A stretch of DNA of 64,000 bases from Actibacterium ureilyticum. GTDB taxonomy: Bacteria > Pseudomonadota > Alphaproteobacteria > Rhodobacterales > Rhodobacteraceae. The stretch spans positions 310,001-374,000 of the forward strand of contig NZ_NSBT01000037.1 of the NCBI RefSeq assembly GCF_002285435.1. Direction: 5' to 3'. Below the pieces are notes generated by a model. The model saw nothing but the letters and a program-made list of their open reading frames with translations. It was not told the DNA's origin and did no database searches. The stretch's first letter is position 1, and each line of letters begins with the position of its first letter. Positions 45,201-52,544 of the stretch are shown here, one piece after another. A program made the position numbers and the translations under genes.

Positions 45201-46235
45201 GGCATCGGCGGGCGTGCCGCCATATTGCTTGACCCCGTTGACCGTCGCCACCTGATCGGCGCTGTCGCGGTCCAACCCCGACACACGCCAGGGCATCGGC
45301 GCCCCGTCCAGCAGTTTCTGCTCGACCTTGGGTTTCAACTGGCACGTCCCGCAACGCAGATCGTCGCCGAACCAGCTGGCCACCAGCAGCGTGGATTGCG
45401 CATTGGGCAATTCCTGGCCCAGCACCTCCAGCGAGGTCGCGAAATCGGTCTTGCCGCTGGGCGAATTCACATTGGCGCTCTGGTTGTGGCCCGCGCCATT
45501 GGCGTAATGCACCCGCGTCGTGGCCAGCGCATATTCGCCGCTGCCCGGGATCAGCGCCACGCCCTTGACCAGACCTTGCAGACTTTGTCCCCCCGGCACA
45601 TCGGCCTGAGCAGGGCGCACCACCTCGAACGACAACTGCGGCACCCGGTTGCCGAACCGGCGCAGTTGCAGGTTCTCGATCACCACATAGGCCAGCCCGC
45701 GATAGGCCGGCACATTGCCCGCCCCCTCGATCGCCTCGATCTTGGCGTCGGGCAGCTGGTCCTGGGCGCCGGTATAGACCCGCATGGTCAGGGTGTCGGG
45801 TTCGATCTCGATCCCGTCGGCCCAGATCCGGCCGATCCGCGCGATCTCGCCCTCGCACAAGGCAATCGCCAGGCTGACCGAATAGGAAAACGTGGTGGTC
45901 TTGGTCTTGGGCGCGCTGCCCTTGCCGCCGGCGGAACTGGTCGTCGTCCTGCGCCGCTCGCGAAAGCGCGAGGCCCAGATCACCTGACCGCCGACCCGCG
46001 TCCGGCCATAGATCTGGCCAACCGTGCTGCCCTCGCTGGCGCCCACGATCCGGAACCGCTCGACCTTGCCGGTTTCAACCGCCTGCGAGCCGCCCCCCAG
46101 CAGGCTCTGATCGATCACCCGGCCCAGCGTCGCACCGACCGCGCGCCCGATCACGACGCTCGACAGGCCCAGCGCGGTCCCGCCAATGGCCGACCCCGCC
46201 GCCGCGCCCACCGCGGAAAGAACAATCGTTGCCAT
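42288..46235 (-). CDS. GTA baseplate/host-contact megatron protein (g15)
   Basis: A 1315-residue protein, the largest of the GTA cluster. The N terminus has glycine-rich hydrophobic segments (IVLSAVGAAAGSAIGGTALGL), followed by a phage tail-like region. A glycoside-hydrolase-like TIM barrel lies at about 430-740 (SVAYSGPHEWSYRRFILHYAH, GIDNYMPASDWRDG, WFTEFGCAAVDKGTN). A C-terminal tail-hub-like region rich in beta strands follows. In RcGTA this protein forms the tip of the tail and contacts the recipient envelope. The length is in line with that family, and the frame is intact. Not seen: a receptor-binding fibre gene. Confidence 0.93.
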   Translation of the reverse strand: MATIVLSAVGAAAGSAIGGTALGLSSVVIGRAVGATLGRVIDQSLLGGGSQAVETGKVERFRIVGASEGSTVGQIYGRTRVGGQVIWASRFRERRRTTTSSAGGKGSAPKTKTTTFSYSVSLAIALCEGEIARIGRIWADGIEIEPDTLTMRVYTGAQDQLPDAKIEAIEGAGNVPAYRGLAYVVIENLQLRRFGNRVPQLSFEVVRPAQADVPGGQSLQGLVKGVALIPGSGEYALATTRVHYANGAGHNQSANVNSPSGKTDFATSLEVLGQELPNAQSTLLVASWFGDDLRCGTCQLKPKVEQKLLDGAPMPWRVSGLDRDSADQVATVNGVKQYGGTPADAAVIEAIAALRDAGKEVVFYPFILMDQVAGNGLTNPYTGAAEQPALPWRGRITGSLAPGVAGSPDQSLQAEIEVADFFGLASVSDFSPVTETGVKIPWAGSFDAVSVAYSGPHEWSYRRFILHYAHLCALAGGVDAFCIGSEMRGLTQLRGAAGFPAVEALKQLAVDVRTILGPGVKIGYAADWSEYFGYHPQDGSGDVYFHLDPLWAHPEIDFIGIDNYMPASDWRDGADHADAHWGAIYAQDYLQSNIEGGEGYDWYYPTPEARESQRRAPITDGAHGEDWIYRYKDLRSWWQNPHHERIGGVRQPASTVWQPQSKPFWFTEFGCAAVDKGTNQPNKFLDPKSSESSVPHFSSGVRDDLIQAQYLRAMIDYWEDPARNPVSDVYGGPMLDMSRAHAWAWDTRPFPHFPANTGLWSDGENYDRGHWLNGRVGSQALAAVVAEICARSGVTDVDVTQLYGAVRGYTVEDLDGARAALQPLMLAFGFDAIERDGKIVFRNRDGRELGAIDPEALVLEADQDGRIEHVRAPEAETAGRVRLTFVEAEGDYEARAAESIFPDEESQSVAASEFPLVMTQAEGRATTERWLAESRVARDRANFALPLSRLDIGAGDVVTLPDGQYRIDRIDQGESRRVEAVRVEPGVYVPSDATSTPASLQAFVPPVPVYPVFMDLPLLTGEESPHAPHLAVTANPWPGAVAVYSAPEDAGYAVNTTLYDEATIGVTESVLPAARPALWDRGPALRVRLFSGALSSADMAQVLNGANVAAIGDGSSDNWELFQFAEAQLVDPDTYELRFRLRGQAGSDVSIPAEWPEGSLFVLMDGVPEQLDLNIATRDLARHYRIGTEGRGYDDPSFVHRVEAFKGIGLRPLSPVHLRAREQANGDALVTWIRRTRIDGDSWSGVEVPLGEGSELYQLRVRAPGGAVLFETFLSAPNWTYGAAQRALDGPGVTVEVAQLSDQFGAGPFTALTLA

Positions 46236-46238
46236 GTC

Positions 46239-46682
46239 TCAGCCCCTTTCCGGAAATTCAAACCGCGCCACGATCCGGCGCGCCCAAGGGGCGCTCAGCG
46301 GGCTTTCCAGCACCGCATGCTCGGAATAGGCATGGATAAAGCTTGCCTCGGCGCCCACGCGCCCCTGAATGCCCAGATGCTTGGCCACCGCCCCGCTGCG
46401 CATCCGGAACAGCAACACATCACCCGGCGCGGCCCGATCCAGCGGCTTGGCGCGCAGATGCCGCGCGGCGGCTTGCCACAGGGTTTCCTCGCCCTGCGGT
46501 TCGGACCAATCGTCGGTATAGGGCGGCACCAGTTCCGGCTCGGCCCCATGCACCGCGCGCCACACGCCCCGGATCAGGCCCAGACAATCGGTGCCCGCCC
46601 CGCGCACCGCCCCCTGATGGCGATAGGGCGTGCCGATCCAGCGCCGCGCCTCGGCCACCACGGCCAGTGACACCGCTCTCAT
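46239..46682 (-). CDS. GTA tail NlpC/P60 peptidase (g14)
   Basis: A 147-residue papain-like peptidase. The catalytic Cys33 lies in GAGTDCLGLIRGVW and the His is in SGAVAKHLGI. Related RcGTA gp14 and phage tail peptidases cleave peptidoglycan during DNA delivery. The start at 46682 overlaps the g13 stop (ATGA). Between it and g15 there are only 3 bases. The sequence has all catalytic residues, so an active enzyme is expected. Confidence 0.92.
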   Translation of the reverse strand: MRAVSLAVVAEARRWIGTPYRHQGAVRGAGTDCLGLIRGVWRAVHGAEPELVPPYTDDWSEPQGEETLWQAAARHLRAKPLDRAAPGDVLLFRMRSGAVAKHLGIQGRVGAEASFIHAYSEHAVLESPLSAPWARRIVARFEFPERG

Positions 46683-47566
46683 CCCTGCAGGCTCCCGCCA
46701 TTGTTGCGCCGTCCGCGCACCGGATAGCTGACCAGCCAATCCTCGCCGGGGATGTGCGGAAAGCCCTGAAAATTCAGAAAGTTGTTGAACTTCACCTTGC
46801 AGGTCTCCGACCGCTTGTCGCAGCCCGCGACCAGCTTGATCCGGTCCCCCGGCGCGACCTCTGCGCGCAGCGAATGCCACAGCTCGATCATCCGGGCCCC
46901 ACCGCCTTCGCGGTCGTTCTTGACCAGCCCGGCCAGCCCGGCAGCAGCGCCGTCCAGAACCTCCAGCCGGCCGTTCTCGAACCAGCGCGCATCGAACCCC
47001 CCGATCTGCGCGAAGCGGAACACCCGCGCCTCCTCGACCGTTTCCACGCTCAGCTCGGTGCTATAGCCGGGCGTATCCAGATCGAACCGGCAACCGCCAT
47101 CGCCCAGGATCGCCGAACAGGGCTTTTGATAGACCCGCCCCTGTGCCTGGTTCAGCGCCTCGGCCAACCCGCGCAGCTCGGCCTGAAACGCGCCGCCGCT
47201 GCGGGTGATCTCGCCGATGGTGCCCTGAAACTGCAACGCGCGCTGTTCCGGCGCGGTCCAGTTCACCAGCCAGGCCCGCACCTGCGCCCCGTCATAGCGG
47301 CCCGCCTGGATGTCCTCCTCGGTCACCGCCACGGCGCTCAGCGCGCCCAGCGCCTCGGTATTGTCCACCGACAGGCCCGTGCTCTGGCTCAGCACCTTGG
47401 CCGTCATGCCGGTATCCGCGCGATAGGTCAGCCCGTCAAAGCGCAGATCCAGATCGTGATCGGTGAACCCCATGACCCAGCCGTCCTTGCGCGTCAGGTC
47501 CCAGGCCCGGCACAGCGTCGTGACCCCCTGCAACAGATGCGCCTGCAATTCCTGTGTCACCGCCAT
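46679..47566 (-). CDS. GTA tail hub protein with cysteine cluster (g13, DUF2163)
   Basis: A 295-residue hub protein. Seen: LCRAWDLTRKDGWVMGFTDHD near the N terminus and, in the C-terminal half, four cysteines (150, 159, 249, 256) in PCSAILGDGGCRF and AGCDKRSETCKV. In phage lambda gpL and RcGTA the equivalent protein has been reported to hold an iron-sulfur cluster, and the spacing here is compatible. The start overlaps the g12 stop by one base (TGATG) and the stop overlaps g14. It connects the tail tube tip with g15. Confidence 0.92.
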   Translation of the reverse strand: MAVTQELQAHLLQGVTTLCRAWDLTRKDGWVMGFTDHDLDLRFDGLTYRADTGMTAKVLSQSTGLSVDNTEALGALSAVAVTEEDIQAGRYDGAQVRAWLVNWTAPEQRALQFQGTIGEITRSGGAFQAELRGLAEALNQAQGRVYQKPCSAILGDGGCRFDLDTPGYSTELSVETVEEARVFRFAQIGGFDARWFENGRLEVLDGAAAGLAGLVKNDREGGGARMIELWHSLRAEVAPGDRIKLVAGCDKRSETCKVKFNNFLNFQGFPHIPGEDWLVSYPVRGRRNNGGSLQG

Positions 47567-48198
47567 CAGACCCGCACCTCCACCACCGGCACACGTGGCA
47601 CATCGCCTGCCTTGAAGCTCGAGACCGAGGTCTGGATCAGGTCGGTGTCGAACCGCACCGGAACGTCGAACTCGTACCCGGCGCTGACCACCGCATCGAT
47701 ATCGGGGATATCGGTCAGGGTGACGATGCCGGTCGCCAGGTCGATCTGGTAATGGACACCGTCCTGCAATTCGTCGCCATCGACCCCGATCCGCACCGAT
47801 CCCGCGACCGGCTTCTTGATCGGCCGGACGTAATGTTCCCCACCCGAGGCATAGGTCTTGATCAACTGGAACGCCCGCGCCTGACCGTCCCCGATGGCGA
47901 TCAGCTGATCGTCAAAGGCCACATCGCGCGATGGCAGGCCGGATTTGTAATCCGACCAGTCCTTCCACCGGAACCCGTTCAACTGGCCCCGGCGGGCCTC
48001 GAAAAACGCGATCAGCGCCTCGACATCGTCCAGCGACCGCAGACCGACACCCGCGTCATAGCGGCGGCGCGCGTGTTCCCAGGGCGTGTTGCGTTCCTCG
48101 AACCCGTTGGCCAGCGTCACGATCTCGGTGCGGCGCTCTGGGCCGCCCACCGATCCGAAACTCAGGCTGGCCGGAAATCTGACCTCGTGAAATCCCAT
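47566..48198 (-). CDS. GTA distal tail protein (g12, DUF2460)
   Basis: A 210-residue protein of the DUF2460 family. Seen: GFHEVRFPASLSFGSVGGPERRTEIVTLANGFEERN (split), WEHARRRYDAGVG, LIAFFEARRGQLNGFRWKDWSDYKSG, features of the distal tail ring in RcGTA. The start at 48198 (MGFHEVRFP) follows AAGGAGGGA; it lies 19 bases after the g11 stop. It forms the ring joining the tail tube to the hub. Confidence 0.93.
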   Translation of the reverse strand: MGFHEVRFPASLSFGSVGGPERRTEIVTLANGFEERNTPWEHARRRYDAGVGLRSLDDVEALIAFFEARRGQLNGFRWKDWSDYKSGLPSRDVAFDDQLIAIGDGQARAFQLIKTYASGGEHYVRPIKKPVAGSVRIGVDGDELQDGVHYQIDLATGIVTLTDIPDIDAVVSAGYEFDVPVRFDTDLIQTSVSSFKAGDVPRVPVVEVRV

Positions 48199-48217
48199 GG
48201 CTCCCTCCTTACCTTGT

Positions 48218-48880
48218 TCAGCTGTTGCGCTGGCCACGGCTCAGCAGGCGGTTCATATCCGCCGCGATCTGGCTCTGGCTGCGCTGGAACCCCCGCACAT
48301 CCGGGGTCGAAATATTCATGGTCAGGTTGACCGGCTGGCGCCCGCCCTCGGCGCGCACCCCCAACCGGCCGTCGCTGCCCCGGCTCAGGGGCATGATCGC
48401 CTCTGGCCCTGCCTCACCCATCAGGCCGGTGCCGCCCCGCATCGGGAAATAGGTGGCCTGGCTGACGATCCCGCCATTGGCGAAGGGCATCACGCGGCCT
48501 TGGGTGAAACTGCCGCCCTTGGCAAAAGGCACGGCGGCCTGCACCAGCCCCTCGATCCCGCTGGCGAACAGCCCGCCCAACTGGTTCTGCACCGGCTTGA
48601 TCGCGGCGTTATAGGCCGCGTCCGAAATCGACTGCGCCACCTGCCGCATCGCATCCGACAGGCGCATGCCGTCGAACACCAGCCCGTCGAACGCGCCCCG
48701 CAGCCCGCTGCCAATGGCGCGCGACAGGCTGCCCACCTGCCCGCTGGTCAGCGTCAGGCTTTCCCGCATCCGGACCAGTTCCACGTCAAAGGCCGCCGCC
48801 ATGCTGCGCGTGTCGCCCAGGCTTTGCTGCAGCGCGTCGATATCGTCGGACAGCCCGTCCAGCTCCAACCGTTCCGTCAT
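48218..48880 (-). CDS. GTA tape measure protein (g11)
   Basis: A 220-residue protein that sets tail length and is far shorter than phage tape measures, consistent with the short GTA tail. The N-terminal half is helical (DDIDALQQSLGDTRSMAAAFD), followed by a hydrophobic Gly/Ala-rich centre (AIGSGLRGAFDGLVFDGM). The C-terminal part has GGTGLMGEAGPEAIMPLSRG, the typical tape-measure ending motif. Start overlaps the g10.1 stop (ATGA). The reading frame is intact. Confidence 0.92.
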   Translation of the reverse strand: MTERLELDGLSDDIDALQQSLGDTRSMAAAFDVELVRMRESLTLTSGQVGSLSRAIGSGLRGAFDGLVFDGMRLSDAMRQVAQSISDAAYNAAIKPVQNQLGGLFASGIEGLVQAAVPFAKGGSFTQGRVMPFANGGIVSQATYFPMRGGTGLMGEAGPEAIMPLSRGSDGRLGVRAEGGRQPVNLTMNISTPDVRGFQRSQSQIAADMNRLLSRGQRNS

Positions 48881-49077
48881 GTCTCAGACCTTTCTTGCAA
48901 ATCGGGGAAAGCGCGCGCCAGCTCTTCCAACCGCGCGCGCGACAGCGGGGCGGCATCGCCCCCCGCCCCCAGCATCATCGCCAGCTCGGCCGGGGTCAGC
49001 GCCCAGAACTGCGCCGGGGTCAGCCGCAGGCCCGACAGACCCGCCCGCATCAGGGCGGGCCAGTCAAACCGCGCCAT
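48877..49077 (-). CDS. GTA tail assembly chaperone (g10.1)
   Basis: A 66-residue protein (MARFDWPALMRAGLSGLRL, then LTPAQFWALTPAELAMMLG), the pattern of the short tail assembly chaperone family seen after g10 in GTA clusters. The start at 49077 overlaps the end of g10 by 14 bases, and its stop overlaps g11 by four. The two chaperones are separate frames rather than one frameshift product: no slippery heptamer is visible in the overlap. It probably coats the tape measure during tail tube assembly. Confidence 0.85.
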   Translation of the reverse strand: MARFDWPALMRAGLSGLRLTPAQFWALTPAELAMMLGAGGDAAPLSRARLEELARAFPDLQERSET

Positions 49078-49390
49078 CGCCCGGCACCGTGAACGCGCGT
49101 GCCAGCAGCGTCGCGGCCACCCGCGCGGCCTCGACCGGGCCGCCGGCGATCTCGGCCCGCGCCAGATCGCCCGCGCTGCCCTGCCAGCCACCACCGCGCA
49201 GCCCCGCCAGCAACAGCGCCAGCATGTCGCGCGTGGCGTAGTGCCCGGTCTCGAACCGCTCGATCAGCGCCACCAGGCTGTCGGCCTGCAACTCGGCCTC
49301 CAGCTCGGCCAGCGCGCCCAGCGTCAGCTTCAGCACATGGCGCGTGCCATCCAGCACCAGCGCCACCTCGCCCGCATAGGGGTTCACCAT
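49064..49390 (-). CDS. GTA tail tube assembly chaperone (g10)
   Basis: A 108-residue protein of the gene transfer agent family (formerly DUF3356). Seen: MVNPYAGEVALVLDGTRHVLKLTLGALAELEAEL and MLALLLAGLRGGG. The true start is ATG 49390, since the codon before it is a TTG and the ATG overlaps the g9 stop by one base (TGATG). It corresponds to gpG-type chaperones of siphophages. Confidence 0.88.
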   Translation of the reverse strand: MVNPYAGEVALVLDGTRHVLKLTLGALAELEAELQADSLVALIERFETGHYATRDMLALLLAGLRGGGWQGSAGDLARAEIAGGPVEAARVAATLLARAFTVPGDGAV

Positions 49391-49803
49391 CAAAGCGCCG
49401 TGAACGCCAGCGCCCCGGCCGAGGCCAGGCTCAGCTCATACGTGGCCTCGCCGTTATAGCTGCCCGCATATTCGATGCCGGTGATCTGGAACGGCCCCTC
49501 GACAATGCCGAAATCGGGGATCACCACCTGGAAATCCGGCGTTTCGCCGTCGAAAAAGATCTGCCGCGCGCGCTCGTCGGTATTGGCGTCCTTGAACACG
49601 CCCGATCCCGAAAGCCCGGCGGATTTCACGCCCGCGCCGCCCAGCAGCTCGCGCCAGCCACCGGCGCTTTCCAGGCTGGTCACATCCACCGTTTCGGCGT
49701 TGAAATTGATCCGCGTGGCGCGCAGCCCCGCGATGGTCTCGAATTGCCCGCCACCAGTCAGGTCGAGCTTGATCAGAAGGTCCTTGCCGTTTTGGGCCGT
49801 CAT
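49390..49803 (-). CDS. GTA major tail protein (g9)
   Basis: A 137-residue tail tube subunit. Seen: MTAQNGKDLLIKLDLTGGGQF at the N terminus, VDVTSLESAGGWRELL, and FQITGIEYAGSYNGEATYELSLASAGAL at the end, characteristic of the TP901-1-type major tail family. The ATG at 49803 is backed by GGAG 8 bases upstream; a GTG three codons earlier is possible. Tubes of this protein carry DNA to the recipient. The frame is intact. Confidence 0.93.
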   Translation of the reverse strand: MTAQNGKDLLIKLDLTGGGQFETIAGLRATRINFNAETVDVTSLESAGGWRELLGGAGVKSAGLSGSGVFKDANTDERARQIFFDGETPDFQVVIPDFGIVEGPFQITGIEYAGSYNGEATYELSLASAGALAFTAL

Positions 49804-49826
49804 TTGGGTCACTCCGAAGGAAATTG

Positions 49827-50237
49827 TCAGGAATCGCAGACGCGGGCGCGGAAGCTCAGATCGATGCGCCGGATATCGGCATTCTCGATCCGGCGGGCCC
49901 GCGCCCGGTCAAAGTTCAGGCTGACCAGCTGGCCCCGCGTCAGGCTCAGATCGGCATCGACCAGCGCGTCCGATACCGCGCCCGCCACCGCCTTGGCCTG
50001 CTGGAACCCCGCCGCGTCGGTCACCACGCTGACGGTAAAGACATGCTCGGCCCCGCCGCCGGTCACATCCGACCGGTCGCGCGCATCCTCGGGGCCAAGG
50101 CTGACGTAAAGCGACGGCACCGCGCCCGGCGGCACCGTGTCATAGATCGCGCCATCCACCAGCGCGTCCAGCGGCGCGTCGGCCACCAGGCGCTGGAACA
50201 CCGCCGCCTGCAAAGCGGCAGAAACCGCATAGCTCAT
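49827..50237 (-). CDS. GTA tail terminator (g8, DUF3168)
   Basis: A 136-residue protein starting MSYAVSAALQAAVFQRLVAD, followed by GAIYDTVPPGAVPSLYVSLGPED and VHTFTVSVVTDAAG-like strands (EHVFTVSVVTD), the DUF3168 pattern. It caps the tail tube and joins it to the head connector. The start at 50237 overlaps the g7 stop (ATGA). It ends 23 bases before g9. Confidence 0.92.
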   Translation of the reverse strand: MSYAVSAALQAAVFQRLVADAPLDALVDGAIYDTVPPGAVPSLYVSLGPEDARDRSDVTGGGAEHVFTVSVVTDAAGFQQAKAVAGAVSDALVDADLSLTRGQLVSLNFDRARARRIENADIRRIDLSFRARVCDS

Positions 50238-50575
50238 GCGCTCACCTCCTCTTCGGCGAAACAGGTCAGATAGTGTCCACGCGCGTCGCGCTCGGTCACC
50301 GCCAGGATGCGAAACAGCCGGTCCCCCTCGCGGAAGCGTTGCTCGGGGCGCGGGCGCGATGCGGCCCCCGCCGGGGCGCCACGCACCACGATGCGATAGG
50401 GCACCCGGCTCAGCGTCAGCTGGTTGCCGCTGCGCTCGCGCCCCGATCCGGGCGTGACAGCCGCCCAAAGCGTGCCGACCAGCGCCCAGGTCTCGGTGAA
50501 ACCGCCCGCGCCATCGGGGGTGCGCTGCGGCGCCTCAAGCTGCAACCGCCGGTTCAGGACGGGCGCGCCGCTCAT
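50234..50575 (-). CDS. GTA head closure / head-tail adaptor (g7)
   Basis: A 113-residue protein of the SPP1 gp16 type head-tail adaptor family. Seen: LNRRLQLEAPQRTPDGAGGFTETW, ALVGTLWAAVTPGSGRERSG and FREGDRLFRILAV. It closes the filled head beneath the portal. Its start overlaps the g6 stop (ATGA) and its stop overlaps g8. The frame is intact and the length is normal. Confidence 0.92.
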   Translation of the reverse strand: MSGAPVLNRRLQLEAPQRTPDGAGGFTETWALVGTLWAAVTPGSGRERSGNQLTLSRVPYRIVVRGAPAGAASRPRPEQRFREGDRLFRILAVTERDARGHYLTCFAEEEVSA

Positions 50576-51171
50576 GCCAGCCCCCCGCCCAGGATCCGCA
50601 CCGTGCGCCAGCGTTCGACCAGCGCGCTCACGCCAAAGGGCATCGCGCGCTCGCCATGGGCGGCCTCATGGCGGTATTCGTGATAATGCGCCGCCAACAG
50701 GAACACCGCCTGCGCCAGATCGGCGGGCACGGTCGACCAATCGGCGCCGAAGCCCGCGGTAAAGCCGGCCACGGCATGACCACCCAGCGGGATCGTCGGC
50801 AGAACACCACCGCCCGCCACAAGATGCGGGCGATGCGTGTCGGGCTCCAGCCGATAGGCGCCGGGATCGATCACCGTGGCATTGCCGTCGCGATCCGTCA
50901 CCGTCAGCGCCCCGATCAGGCTGACCGGCGCCACCGGCAGCGCCTGCCGGTCGCCACCGCGCCACGCGGTCAGGCGCCAGGTGAAATCGCGCTCCAGCAA
51001 CACCTTGCCGGTGCGCGCCTCGACCGCCGCCATCGCCGCCCGCAGCAGCGCCTCCAGCAACGCATCCTCGGCCCCGTCATCGGCAAACCCCGTGCCCAGC
51101 CGCAAATGCTCCTTGAATTGGCTCACCGGCAGCGCCGCCGCGGGCACTGTGGTCTGCTCGATCAACATCAT
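50572..51171 (-). CDS. GTA head-tail connector (g6)
   Basis: A 199-residue adaptor of the phiE125 gp8/HK97 gp6 type. The N-terminal part FKEHLRLGTGFADDGAEDALL and LLRAAMAAVEARTGKVLLERDF forms the helical connector, and the C-terminal VPADLAQAVFLLAAHYHEYRHEA is typical. Two ATG codons in tandem (51171 or 51168) could serve as start. It is separated from the capsid gene by 150 bases with a strong hairpin, unlike the tight packing downstream. Confidence 0.9.
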   Translation of the reverse strand: MMLIEQTTVPAAALPVSQFKEHLRLGTGFADDGAEDALLEALLRAAMAAVEARTGKVLLERDFTWRLTAWRGGDRQALPVAPVSLIGALTVTDRDGNATVIDPGAYRLEPDTHRPHLVAGGGVLPTIPLGGHAVAGFTAGFGADWSTVPADLAQAVFLLAAHYHEYRHEAAHGERAMPFGVSALVERWRTVRILGGGLA

Positions 51172-51286
51172 CTGAAAACTCCGATTATCGCCCTCCCCAA
51201 GGGAAAGTCAGGCGCGCGCCACCCGCATTGCTCGGACGGAGGGAGCAGCTAGACAACGCAAGGATGAAACCCGGCGCGCGCCCGTG

Positions 51287-51307
51287 GGCCGGTCCACCGG
51301 ACCGACC
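51287..51307. other. Hairpin in the capsid-g6 spacer
   Basis: GGCCGGTCC (51287-51295) and GGACCGACC (51299-51307) form a 9-bp stem (one G-U pair on the transcribed strand) with a 3-base loop, 14 bases beyond the capsid stop. No U tract follows. It may protect the 3' end of capsid mRNA or attenuate the downstream genes. The rest of the 150-base spacer (51172-51321) holds no gene that I can support. Confidence 0.5.
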
Positions 51308-51321
51308 CTTCGCAAAGCCCC

Positions 51322-52506
51322 TTACGAGACCGCGAATTTCAACAGCTTGATCGCGGCAAAGTCGCTGACGTCACCGCCCACGCGCTTGGTGGCATAGAAC
51401 AGGACATGCGGCTTGGCGCTGAACGGATCGCGCAGCACGCGCAGGTCCGGGCGCTCGGCCACGGTGTAACCGGCGGCAAAGTCACCAAAGGCAATCGCAT
51501 CCGCACCGCTGGCGATATCGGGCATGTCCTCGGCGATCAGCACCGGATAGCCCAGCAGACGCGCGGGCTCACCGGCGGCCAGACCGTCCGACCACAGGAA
51601 GCGGCCATCGGCATCCTTCATCTTGCGCACCGCACCGGCGGTTTTACTGTTCATGACAAAGGTCGCGTTGGCGCGGTACTGCGCCCCCAGCGCATAGACC
51701 AGGTCCAAGATCGCGTCCGACGGGTTCACCGCGTCGAAATCACCGTCCGTGCCGGTGGCGATGTAACCGATATTGCCCCAGGCCCAGCTGGCCTCCGCGA
51801 TCTGGGCGTGGGTCAGGATACCCGTGGGCTTGTCGATCCCGTCGCCATTGACAAAGGCCGACGCCTCGGCGCGCAGGAACTTGTCCGAAATCCGCTCGGC
51901 CAGCCAGCCCTCGACATCGAATGCGCTGTCATCCAGCAGACGCTGGCTTGCCTTGGGCATCGCGCTCAGCTCGTGCAGCGGGATCGACACACGGTCGATC
52001 GACGGCGTGCCGGTCTCGACGGTGTTGCTGGCCTCGTTGGCCCAGCCCGAGCCGATATCGGTGTGGTCGATCAGCACGTCATAGGACGTGGCCTCGACCG
52101 TGACGACCTGCGCGATCGAGCGGATCGAGGCGGTCGATTTCAGCACGCTCTTGATCGCTTCCGAGGTCTGCGGATCGACCAGGAAACCGCCATCGGTGTT
52201 GACGGCGGTGCTCAGCGCCTTGCCTTCCAGCTCCAGCCCGCGCAGCGCGTCATCGTCGCCGGTGCGCAGATAGGCGGCAAACGCCTTCTGATGCGGCGCC
52301 TCGACCTCGGCTGCGGTGGAAAGGGCGGGACGCCCGGTGATAAGAGATTTGCGATCCAGCATGGTCAGTCGCTCTTCCTGTTTTTTGAGTTTCGAATGCA
52401 TGTTGTCCTGAAAGCCCTTGAATTCGTTCACAAAGGCCCGCAGGGCAGCGGTCACCTCCACCGCGGGCGTGCCTGCCGCCCCGGCGCCGGTCTCGGTCTT
52501 GCTCAT
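51322..52506 (-). CDS. GTA major capsid protein (g5, HK97 fold)
   Basis: A 394-residue HK97-type capsid precursor. The first about 100 residues form a delta-domain-like part with a coiled segment (FKGFQDNMHSKLKKQEERLTML). The mature fold begins near ALSTAVNTDGGFLVDPQTSEAI (about residue 98-119), then SASIRSIAQVVTVE-like strands and a C-terminal VLFYATKRVGGDVSDFAAIKLL. Gene 4 protease probably removes the N-terminal part; the cleavage site is inferred, not seen. It is the most abundant particle protein. A hairpin follows the stop. Confidence 0.95.
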   Translation of the reverse strand: MSKTETGAGAAGTPAVEVTAALRAFVNEFKGFQDNMHSKLKKQEERLTMLDRKSLITGRPALSTAAEVEAPHQKAFAAYLRTGDDDALRGLELEGKALSTAVNTDGGFLVDPQTSEAIKSVLKSTASIRSIAQVVTVEATSYDVLIDHTDIGSGWANEASNTVETGTPSIDRVSIPLHELSAMPKASQRLLDDSAFDVEGWLAERISDKFLRAEASAFVNGDGIDKPTGILTHAQIAEASWAWGNIGYIATGTDGDFDAVNPSDAILDLVYALGAQYRANATFVMNSKTAGAVRKMKDADGRFLWSDGLAAGEPARLLGYPVLIAEDMPDIASGADAIAFGDFAAGYTVAERPDLRVLRDPFSAKPHVLFYATKRVGGDVSDFAAIKLLKFAVS

Positions 52507-52544
52507 GTACTGATCCTGTTTCAGTTGGCTCTTGTGGCAGCGCG

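Noticed and set aside
42585-46670. Very long open frame (about 1360 codons) on the plus strand
   Set aside because: It is antisense to g15 and arises from GC-rich codon bias; the protein is low-complexity with many Arg, His, Pro and Gln and no recognisable domain.
49064-49077. Programmed frameshift joining g10 and g10.1
   Set aside because: The overlap contains no slippery heptamer and g10.1 has its own ATG; separate translation is the simpler reading.
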